A stretch of 64,000 bases of DNA from Mytilus edulis (taxonomy: Eukaryota; Mollusca; Bivalvia; Mytilida; Mytilidae): positions 87,608,592 to 87,672,591 of the forward strand of contig NC_092347.1 of assembly GCF_963676685.1 (NCBI RefSeq), written 5' to 3'. Positions 23,101 through 35,100 of this stretch are shown in pieces. Position numbers and translations under genes: made by a program. Below the pieces are notes generated by a model. It ran no database searches, was not told the origin of the DNA, and was given only the letters and a program-made list of their open reading frames with translations. Within the stretch, counting starts at the first letter, position 1. The number at the start of each line of letters is the position of its first letter.

Positions 23101-26100
23101 CAAATTGAAAACATGTAAGATTATTTGCAAAAGTAATTGCATACATTTAATTCACTGTCCGTGTCACTGCTAGTCATGATAGCCCTACGATACAAACATT
23201 TCACTAGATTTTTTCGGGACAAACTAACATGTAAATCAAAGAATTTCAAAGAAAACGTTGTCGGATAAGTCCGAAAATTAATAAGTGCGCTTAGACTAAG
23301 AATGTTTTAAGGGTTTTATCAAACGAAGTTATGGGAAAGAAAAGAACGAAAATAGAATGCTTTTTGATACACTCTTAAAAGGACCCTTAATGCATTCTTT
23401 GTGTAATCGTAAACTATGACTTACGAAGACTTTAAGAGAAGTTTCTTGTTACCGCGGGCCCCTGTATCATGAAAACCTATCTTAAGTTTCATTTAAGAGA
23501 AAACGCTTTACAAGAAGATTACGATGGTGATAAGAGAGTATCTGCAATCCCCTCGTGGGTTATCAAAACAATTTAACGGCTATCTTAGTATACACTTACG
23601 ATAACTAGTTAAGATAGCCCTATTATCGACTTCGAAGTAACCGTCTTTGATTTCTAAGAGAATATTAGTATTTGCGGCAAAATCGGTATTAAAACTAAAG
23701 TCGTCTACTGTATGTGTTTAAAAGAATGCTAAAAATATACTATGATTCGTTTTTTGTTGCAGACTCTACATCCACTGTCAAGTAAAGCCCTGTTTAATGC
23801 TCCTTTCTGGCATAGATAATAAACGAATATTCAAGTTAATAAATTCTATTCTTCAAAAACACATCTACATGGAATGGTAACAATAAATCAAGAGAACAAA
23901 TCAACTAACATATCATACAAATACGGAATGCAATCCGCAATACGAAAAACCCCATAACTGGTTAAGGCGAGATAACTCTCTTAAAAGGATGTTATCTTTA
24001 CCAAACGTCTTGACCATACCAAACTGACATATAACACCTGTTCATTGATAATTTGTATTATTCTATGTATTTTTTGTGATTGTGCCCATGTACATTTTAC
24101 TTCATAACTCTTTATTAACATACTGTTTGTAGATTTTTTTTACTGATATGTAATAATACGTATCAGTATTACCACCGTAGGTATAGTGTCCGGTTGAGAT
24201 CGGGTTTTTTCGAGAGCGTCCAGTTTTTTTCGAGAGATTATGACTAAAAATGTAAACAAACAGACATGTTTTCCTGTAACACGTAAAATAAATGCTTAAA
24301 CTAAATTTACAAGATCAAACAAGTTAAGTAAGTATTTGTGATGAAAGGATGTTGCCAACCATACATACTTTGCAGTTAAAAAAGTTTGATTTGGCCTAAT
24401 AATGCTTTTATGCCAAAATATAGAAAAAAGCAATTTCTATACACATACCAATGCAAATTTCAAAGAGCATGCACACATGATGTCTTTATATCCTTACATT
24501 TACATATGCTATAACAAAAGTTTTAGTTATTGTAATTAAAATGCAATTTTAAGGGTATATTCATTTCCATCTGTTCAAGTTTTTTTCGAGAGCAGTTCGG
24601 GTTTTTTCGAGAACAGTTCAGGTTTTTTCGAGAGATAAACCAATTTCTTACGGTTTAAAATGTGCTATTTAAGTACATTTGAGTTTAAAAACGAATGAAA
24701 AGTCATCGGTTCTTTCAAAGTTTATAACTAATGCATTACAGCAGTTTGATAATGTTGCATAAGCACATACATTTCATAAAAAAAACATAATTTATTTCTA
24801 TATATTGTTGTATTGCATTATGAATTGCATGGACACCGGTATGCTTTATACCTATATTATTTGGATTAATCAAATCTACCTATGTCTATAGAAAAAAATG
24901 TTCACATCATGCATGATCACTGTATTCAAAGGACACTGGTTAACGTATGGTTAGATCAATCAAACATATTGCCATCCATGTTATTGAAATGACGGAACTA
25001 AGCTAGTGTACTGACTCGTCCGTAATTATTTCATGATGTTTCCGAAAGTTGACTTACATTTACTATCTTCTTTGTTACTTTCCCCTCCTTTGTAATTTCC
25101 CCTTATTTACATGCTCACGTTGATGATTCAGCATCATTTATTGATATATCTGCCAGATTCCGGCACAGTGTACGTTTATAGCATATTGACAATTTGAAGA
25201 ACTGTTTATTGTAAACATATATAACATGTATTGTGTTTTGATGACGTATAAAACGTTGGATAAATGACAATGATGACAAATATGCCACTTCACCAGATTA
25301 TTTGTTTTATTGTTTCACAACCGTTTGTTATTACTTGTAAACACACAGATACAACATTTACACTATAAAAATGTTCTATAAACATTCAAATACCCTTTTT
25401 GGTAATTTTTGTATGATTCATAGCACCCCCATCATTTCGTTATTTTTAAAGTATGGAAAGCAATTCGTGTCATAATTTGCATACATAATGTTTGATACTT
25501 GTCGAGTTTTCAACACATTAAAAGCTGAACACACCAGTTTTGACTCACAGTTATGTTACAAACTTGATATATTGTTAATACTTGTATTTTTTATGTGAAT
25601 GTATGGAACACAATTAGTGTCATAAGCCAACTTTGTATTTTTGTATGTTTTGGCAAATCTTTTTGATTGATAGGTTTTATATTGAGTTTTTATTTGTTCT
25701 TTCAGCTTTTTACCGTTTGATGTTCACGTTCAGTTTGGAGTTATACTTACCTGTCATCATTTGTAATCATTCATTGAACACCAGCATACCTTTGTTATTC
25801 ATGCTACATTGTGTTAATAGAGTGGATTATATGACAATAAATAAAACGGTTATCTTTAATGAAGTCCATTATTTAATGCCCGCAAAGAATAGATGGGAGT
25901 CATTACAGCTAGCATGCTGATGTCCAGATAAACATATTGCATAGATCCAAATATACGTATATCGATATGGAATTTATGTGATTTAAAAAATCTACATTTT
26001 AGAGTGCCATGGATTTTAAGCTGAAACTATTCGTAATTTGAACAATCGTTTTGTGGGCACGGTCAAATTTGATTGTTATTTAAGTACGCATTGCTTTTGC

Positions 26101-29100
26101 GCCAATTCTTAAAAGTTGTAGTTTTTCATTTGCGCCAAAAAATAAATATTGCTTCTGCGCCATTGTGCAGGTAAACTAATTAAAAAGTGAAAATATAGAA
26201 AATTTAAACAATATCTACGGACACACCAGCTGTCATCAGGAGATAGGAGAAAAAAAAACAGATTCAGTGGCGGATCCAGGGGGGGGGGGGGGGGGGTTCC
26301 GGGGGTGTGCTTAAAACTTTACACACTTCTTTGTTATATTAATCTAAAGATCTGTATACTTTTTGGTGATGATTCATTTTTATATTTTCGAGTTATTGAG
26401 ATTTTGTAAAAAAAGAGGTTTTTTTTTCACATGTTGCGCTGTATCTCTATTGCTTAAAACTTAACAGGCTAATGTTGCGTCGGGTTTCCAAATACATCTT
26501 GTACAATCTTCCTATTGAGCGGGAATAAGGAATGAGTCAGGATATACTAAGCATGACATCCTGTACAACCCTGTGTTATTCAAAAAAGATTTATGTTTTT
26601 TCACAAGACGACGGGCGTATCATGCGCTCATGGCGCAGCTGTTTATTTAAATATTGATCCAGTCGAAATGCTATCTAAAACACTTACCACTCATTCAAAA
26701 AAGAAGGGTCTGACTTGTTTTTATCATACTGCTTTTATTACATTATAGATGTCTGTTTCCGTTGATTCCGTTAAATACCAATTCCTCAGAGCAATTGGTA
26801 CTTTGCGGAACGGAACGGAACGGAACGGAACGGAAAAATAAATTTAAAAGTTTAAATCAGATTCAACTTGATCACTGTCTCTAATCATCGTCGGAACGGG
26901 CTGTTGAATGCCTCTTTTTTAAAATATAATTACCGATGGAAGGAGAAAGACTTTTTGTGTAACCTGCCTTTGTGTTAAATTTTGTATTATTGATCAAGTC
27001 GAAAATGCTATCTAAAACACATACCACTCATGCAAAAAGAGGTGTCAGACAATTTTTGTTATCATACTGCTTTAATTACATTAAAGATGTCTGTTTCCGT
27101 TTTTTCCGTTAAATACCAATTCCTCAGAGCAATTGGTACTTTGCGGAACGGAACGGAACGGAAAAATAAATTTAAAAGTTTAAATCAGATTCAACTTGAT
27201 CACTGTCTCTAATCATCGTCGGAACGGGCTGTTGAAGGCCTCTTTTTTAAAATATAATTACCGATGGAAGGAGAAAGACTTTTTGTGTAACCTGCCTTTG
27301 TGTTAAATTTTTTATTATTGATCAAGTCGAAAATGCTATCTAAAACACATACCACTCATGCAAAAAGAGTGTCAGACAATTTTTGTTATCATACTGCTTT
27401 AATTACATTAAAGATGTCTGTTTCCATTTTTTCCGTTAAATACCAATTCCTCAGAGCAATTGGTACTTTGCGGAACGGAACGGAACGGAAAAATAAATTT
27501 AAAAGTTTAAATCAGATTCAACTTGATCACTGTCTCTAATCATCGTCGGAACGGGCTGTTGAAGGCCTCTTTTTTAAAATATAATTACCGATGGAAGGAG
27601 AAAGACTTTTTGTGTAACCTGCCTTTGTGTTAAATTTTGTATTATTGATCAAGTCGAAAATGCTATCTAAAACACATACCACTCATGCAAAAAGAGGTGT
27701 CAGACAATTTTTGTTATCATACTGCTTTTAATTACATTAAAGATGTCTGTTTCCGTTTTTTCCGTTAAATACCAATTCCTCAGAGCAATTGGTACTTTGC
27801 GGAACGGAACGGAACGGAAAAATAAATTAAAAAGTTTAAATCAGATTCAACTTGATCACTGTCTCTAATCATCGTCGGAACGGGCTGTTGAAGGCCTCTT
27901 TTTTAAAATATAATTACCGATGGAAGGAGAAAGACTTTTTGTGTAACCTGCCTTTGTGTTAAATTTTGTATTATTGATCAAGTCGAAAATGCTATCTAAA
28001 ACACATACCACTCATGCAAAAAGAGGTGTCAGACAATTTTTGTTATCATACTGCTTTTAATTACATTAAAGATGTCTGTTTCCGTTTTTTCCGTTAAATA
28101 CCAATTCCTCAGAGCAATTGGTACTTTGCGGAACGGAACGGAACGGAAAAATAAATTAAAAAGTTTAAATCAGATTCAACTTGATCACTGTCTCTAATCA
28201 TCGTCGGAACGGGCTGTTGAAGGCCTCTTTTTTAAAATATAATTACCGATGGAAGGAGAAAGACTTTTTGTGTAACCTGCCTTTGTGTTAAATTTTGTAT
28301 TATTGATCAAGTCGAAAATGCTATCTTAAACACATACCACTCATGCAAAAAGAGGTGTCAGACAATTTTTGTTATCATACTGCTTTAATTACATTAAAGA
28401 TGTCTGTTTCCGTTTTTTCCGTTAAATACCAATTCCTCAGAGCAATTGGTACTTTGCGGAACGGAACGGAACGGAAAAATAAATTAAAAATTTTAAATCA
28501 GATTCAACTTGATCACTGTCTCTAATCATCGTCGGAACGGGCTGTTGAAGGCCTCTTTTTTAAAATATAATTACCGATGGAAGGAGAAAGACTTTTTGTG
28601 TAACCTGCCTCTGTGTTAAATTTTTTATTATAGATCAAGTCGAAAATGCTATCTAAAACACATACCACTCATGCAAAAAGAGTGTCAGACAATTTTTGTT
28701 ATCATACTGCTTTTATTACATTAAAGATGTCTGTTTCCGTTTTTTCCGTTAAATACCAATTCCTCAGAGCAATTGGTACTTTGCGGAACGGAACGGAACG
28801 GAAAAATAAATTAAAAGATTTAATAAAGATTCAACTTGATCACTGTCTCTAATCATCGTCGGAACGGGCTGTTGAAGGCCTCTTTTTTAAAATATAATTA
28901 CCGATGGAAGGAGAAAGACTTTTTGTGTAACCTGCCTTTGTGTTAAATTTTTTATTATTGATCAAGTCGAAAATGCTATCTAAAACACATACCACTCATG
29001 CAAAAAGAGGTGTCAGACAATTTTTGTTATCATACAGCTTTAATTACATTAAAGATGTCTGTTTCCGTTTTTTCCGTTAAATACCAATTCCTCAGAGCAA

Positions 29101-32100
29101 TTGGTACTTTGCGGAACGGAACGGAACGGAAAAATAAATTAAAAAGTTTAAATCAGATTCATTTTGATCACTGTCTCTAATCAAGGACGACGTGAGGTCA
29201 GTCTAGATATCATAATGCATGACTTGCAAATGCGTTAATTTCATGATAATTTATCAGGACAATCCGACATATTCATCTACAGAATATTTTCCGATGTTAT
29301 ACATTATTACACATTTCACCTGTGAAGATGAGATTAAGTATACATTTGTGTTATTTGTATATGGAAAACCGTAAAACACAGAAATTTTAAAGTTTGTTTT
29401 GTTTTAAAGATTTTTCGAAATTTTGATAAATGCCCCCTTTGGATACCTTAAATGAAATTCTTTTCCGTTCCGTTCCGTTCCGTTCCGTTCCGTAAAGTAC
29501 CAATAGCCGGACAGATTTGCCCTTGAAGTATGTAACCCTTTTTTTCTATGATGTCATTATAACGTCGTAAAAAATGCATAAAAGACTGAATGAACCATTC
29601 TGTTGAATAATGGAAAAAAACGTTTTTCAAAATATTAAACAGTTTAGACGAAAATCATAGTTTTGTGGTTACAATAAATGAAATATGTTACGCGGGACAG
29701 CCTAAAAATAGCCGGTTTTTTTTAATGAAGCTTGTCGCATGCAGCATAAAACATAGTTTCAACAATTATTTTTTTCGTTTCTATTTTAAAAAACATTATT
29801 TTTTAAAATACGTACAATAGCAATGAATATGATATCACATAATAATATATTTTGATTTTGGACTTGCATCTTGCCAACTACGCCGATTTTCCAATGAGGT
29901 ACGAACATCGCGCGTAACGTCATCCGAGTTTCCCGATATGTCACAGTTTGACGTCGCAGTCATAGCAGTAAAGATAGTTCCCAGTCAAAAAATGTCCTAT
30001 CATTTCAACTAAAATCAATATTTTTCAAAAATATATTACCAACTAACTACAATACTGATTTATATCAAATGAATACCATAATATGTAGAAATGTTGAAAA
30101 TTTTATTGTTTATTTGGCCATTATATTATATTATGCATGCTCATTTTAATTTTCTGACGAGGTGAAAACAAAGAAAAATATTTCTTAAAAATTTTGCTAT
30201 GTATTCTAACCAAATTACAATCGTAAAAATGTGCTTTTGTGTTTAACCCATTAGAAAATGAAAACAAACCTCACGAAAATTATGGCCAAATAAACAATAA
30301 AACTTCAGACATTTCTAAAGTTTATGATATCTATTTTATGAAAATCGTTTATGCAGTTACTTGTTAATATATTTTTTTTAATAATATCAATTTTAAGAAT
30401 GCCAACATGTAGCGAAACTTGAAGCAATATCAGATTAAAAGAAACGATAACTCTAATATCAGCCGCTGTACTATAATTACAGTAACAGTAATGTTTGTGT
30501 TATTTGATACTTTCTTAAGTTATTTTAAATAAATTAATTCTGTAAAGACGATACAAAAGTATGTGTGCGTTTTAATTGATGGTTTTGTTTTGTTACATAG
30601 CAAAATTGTGTATTGAGACAAAAGATTAAAATTACCAATCAAAATTAAATTAATCAAACAACCGTTTGTGCTTGCAGTTGACAGGTCGAGAGAAAAAAGA
30701 GAAAAAGAAGCTAAAGGAAAATGAGCAATATAAATATCTACAAAATGAGATTACTACTAGGGAAAAGACATATAGGAAAACTACATATGCTTCAGATTTT
30801 TGTCCTAAAGAGGTAACTGAATTTTCAATACAAAAACAAGCAATATCTTAATATTGCAAGGTTCAACTTATCACTTAATACTGTTGTGAAAGTCTCCCCC
30901 ACCCTCATCAAAGACTACCTTTGAAGTTTGCTATTCCCTTGGGCCAATTTTGGTTGTATAACTCCTTAAGCATTGCACTATATGTATTAATTTCTTAACG
31001 TCTGGATTTTATAGTTTATTGTTATATCATATACCTGTAATTTGCATTGATTAAAAAAAACTTGAACCGAGTCAATGAAACGTGATATGTAGATCAAACG
31101 GACCTTATTTTGGTTAGATGTTGTAAAGTCCCCGGACACATCCTTCCGCAATCGCTAATGTATATAATTTGACAGCCGTAAAAAACCACCACAGTAAAAC
31201 AGGATTGTTCTTGTAGGATAAAACTAATTAATGATACCATTGGATGTATAACAACAAAACAGGACAGTATAAATAAATATATCTGTCCCATGTCTGTGAT
31301 ATGTATGGTACTATCAAAATACTTGCCCTTTTCTACGGGTATATTATTATATTAAGGCTTTCAAGTTTATGAACAATAATGCATGTATATTAACAGCAAC
31401 ATTTTCGTTCTTAGGTCAAACGAAGAAAACCATTCACATGCGTTGGGGAACAGAGTTTCAAACCACCAGACTATAAGTTCTCCTGTCAGTCGATGTATCA
31501 GTTATCATACCTGACTTACAGCCCGGATGTCATAAAAAAATGTCGTCCGAATATGATAATCCCCCCATCGATGCTACATTCAAATGTTGATCGCTTGCTG
31601 TCAAAGACTTGCCAGAATCAAGAGGTAAGTTGCGATGTCATAACAACCAAATATGGTGATCTTTTACCAGTGGATTTTTGTTGATAAACATATAGTTACT
31701 TGAATCTTACTTCTTACTCGAACCCATCTATACTTTACTATAAGGGCAAAAATGCACAAGGTCTGTCCACTTGACTCTACGGGATGTATTTGCTAGATGA
31801 TATGTATTTATATTAAATGCGATCGGAATCGTAACCATTGGCTATAGCGAAGGTGATGTCCAATGTTGAAAGTATGCCACGCTTTCTGCATGTTAAATAA
31901 CCCTTGTAACAACTCTTTGATGATTCTGTAGTAGGTCTCTAGCAAGGCAGATTATTTGTATACTTATATTGACTGGGTATGAGTGGAATAGTAAGGTTAT
32001 TGTCCCGAGGTGTAACTATTGCTCTGAGGCGTAGCCGAGGGCAATAGTTGTATCCGAGGGGACATCAGAATTACTATTCCAAGAATATCCAGTAAGTAAG

Positions 32101-35100
32101 TGTTTTATTATGCCGAAAGAGACAACAGACAACAAATGTCGGGCTAAATCGACTATCGTAATTAAAAAAGTAGAAACACAACCATACTGTTTTATATTCA
32201 CTTCATATATATTCTGAATGGTTTAAAGGCTACCGTTACACATGCACTGCTGACAACGGTTACGTAAATCCTAGATACAAGTCATACAATAGGTAAATCG
32301 CGACATCGTAACTCCCACAGTTTTCTCAACATTAGCCAATCCAGTAGCTGCATTTGTAATTCCGCGAAATATAATGATGCTTGCAGTCAAATAGTTTTAC
32401 CGAGGTCCAATAGTTGGAAACTATTGACCGGTCCAATAGTTCAACGCTTGCAATTTGAAAACAAGAGTAAACATATTGTGCCTTTATTTTATAAATGAGG
32501 TATAATAACTGACGATACTCTTCATACCTTCATTTTTCTGTGTCAGTCATAAATTTCGCCATTCCTCCCGGTTGACTGACTTTATCTTTTGTATTAGTTT
32601 TAATTTATTTTCTTGTCCTAAATATAATATGTAATATTTTTATATATAGAAATGAAATATTTTCAGGAAACGGATTAATATAAGCTAACAGCTTGTTTCT
32701 GGATCCTATTAATTATTTCACTTGTATTATTATGTAATGCCTATGTATGTACCTGAATATAATTAATAAAATATGTTTACACTAAATATAGAATAACCAT
32801 ACATTGTCTCGAAATATAAATGTCATTCGTACATGGCTTAAAAACATGTAGATTCGTGTATGTGCATATATATGTGTATAAATATAGACAACAGCAGTAT
32901 GTACCGCTGTTCACGTATAGCAATGCAAATTAACACTCGGCAAAACAGTCATATTCGGAAAAGGTCACTTTCGGTACTTAGCAGACAGACGCCAAAGATG
33001 TTAAACCGGCACAATCTAAGAAGTGTAAATTTAAAGGATTAAGACGGATCTTAAATGACTTTTCCCGTAAACGTATGTGTGATTCAAAAAAGTACAGGAT
33101 CGATTCCGCTATTAAAGGGACACAATTGGTGCACATAAGGATACCTACAACCTGTCCATAAAATTAATTACCGAAACTAACCTAAATGTTGTCAATGAGA
33201 AAAGTTACAGCTTTAATCGTCTCATCATAACTCTGGGACAGTAAACTTGCTGGAAACACTTTCTTTCACACTGTAACCCTAACTAATGATAATTTCCACA
33301 CATTGTGACGTTGCTGCAAAACCTTGACAAATTGCAATCTTGATGATATCTTCTCCTCACACTTAATGACGTTGCTAATAACCGCTCTTCACACATTAGG
33401 ACGTTGCTGATAACCTCTTCCCATATATTATGACGTTACTGATAACCTCTTCTTACACATTATGCCGTTGCTGATATCCTCTCCTCACACATGATGGTGT
33501 TGCTGATAACCTCTTCTTACACATTATGACGTTGCTGATACCCTCTTCTCACATTTTATGACGTTGCTGATAACCTCTCCTCACACATTATAAAGTTGCT
33601 GATAACCTCTTCTCAAATATTATGCCGTTGCTTACACATTATGACGTTGCTGATACCATCTTCTTACACATTATGACGTTGCTAATACCATCTTCTTACG
33701 AGACAGTAAACGGGTATTTGCGACCATCAAATCCCAAATTGATGCCGTCGGAGCTTAAAATACAATATTGTTATCTCCATTCTAATGAAACTGACAGAAA
33801 ACAACGTTAAAACATGTATTTAAAATCTGTCATATGCCGTCTGCGCTTGCGCGTACGTCCCATAGCATCAAATTGTCAATTGATGCCATGTAAGAAAGTG
33901 ACGTTATCCAATCAAAATGAACGTTACAAACGTTGTTGCATTAGAATACCATCTTCTTACACATGATGGTGTTGCTGATACCCTCTTCTCACATATTATG
34001 ACGTTGCTGATAACCTCTCCTCACACATGATGGTGTTGCTGATAACCTCTCCTCTCACATTATGACGTTGCTGATAACCTCTTCTTACACATTATGACGT
34101 TGCTGATACCCTCTTCTTACACATGATGACGTTGCTGATACCCTCTTCTTACACATTATGGCGTTGCTGATAACCTCTTCTCACACATGATGGTGTTGCT
34201 GATAACCTCTTCTTACACATTATGACGTTGCTGATAACCTCTCCTCACACATGATGGTGTTGCTGATAACCTCTCCTCTCACATTATGACGTTGCTGATA
34301 ACCTCTTCTTACACATTATGACGTTGCTGATAACCTCTCCTCACACATGATGGTGTTGCTGATAACCTCTCCTCTCACATTATGACGTTGCTGATAACCT
34401 CTTCTTACACATTATGACGTTGCTGATAACCTCTTCTCACACATGATGGTGTTGCTGATAACCCCTTCTTACACATTATGACGTTGCTGATAACCTCTCC
34501 TCACACATGATGGTGTTGCTGGTAACCTCTCCTCTCACATTATGACGTTGCTGATAACCTCTTCTTACACATTATGACGTTGCTGATAACCTCTCCTCAC
34601 ACATGATGGTGTTGCTGATAACCTCTTCTTACACATTATGACGTTGCTGATAACCTCTCCTCACACATGATGGTGTTGCTGATAACCTCTTCTCACACAT
34701 TATGACGTTGCTGATACCCTCTTCTCACACATTATGACGTTGCTGATAACCTCTTCTTACACATTATGACGTTGCTGATAACCTCTTCTTACACATTATG
34801 ACGTTACTGATAACCTCTTCTTACACATGATGGCGTTGCTGGTACCCTCTTCTCACATTTTATGACGTTGCTGATAACCTCTTTATCATAAAGTGGGTGA
34901 TAGAAATAAAAGACGTCTTGACTATTTGATAGATGTATTAGAAAAGCATAGTAACACGTCAAGGTGACGTGACGTTACATTAAGCGCGGCACATAGTAAA
35001 CGTCCAGTGTGCGGTATTTACGATATACTGGGGGCCGTGAAATTAGCAAAAAAATTACTAAATTACATTGAATTTAGCCATTAAGAAAATAAAATAACTG

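Larger units (their letters stand above)
19046..29508. mobile_element. 10.46-kb foldback (FB/MULE-like) element
   Basis: The ends read GGCTATTGGTACTTTACGG and its exact inverse, followed inward by GGAAC pentamer runs. A perfect 9-bp target duplication, GGACAGATT, flanks it. The left arm (19046-22953) is an outer segment of about 325 bp plus ten full and one partial 328-bp monomers; the right arm (26593-29508) is the inverted equivalent with seven full and one partial monomers. The 3.6-kb core shows no transposase. Long inverted repeats made of tandem repeats, with 9-bp duplications, characterise foldback elements such as Drosophila FB, which are linked to the Mutator superfamily; placement here is by structure only. 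It lies in SAXO intron 3. Confidence 0.85.
18548..29921. mobile_element. Probable older TIR element split by the foldback element
   Basis: A 23-bp perfect inverted repeat (18548-18570 and 29899-29921, core GTTACGCGCGATGTTCGTAC) encloses the foldback element. Without the insert the element would be about 0.9 kb. The terminal words resemble the 16-bp TIRs of the element at 59687-61195 (GACGTTACGCACGGTA). No target duplication was seen, so this is inference. Confidence 0.4.

Noticed and set aside
25633..25920. 95-codon frame in the foldback core as a transposase remnant
   Set aside because: Hydrophobic AT-driven composition, no DDE or zinc-binding motif and no similarity I recognise.
19721..29180. 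A conserved 60-codon frame present in nearly every foldback monomer
   Set aside because: It follows from homogenised repeats with few changes; the frame crosses the TTCCG run, variants arise from indels, and nothing resembles a protein family.
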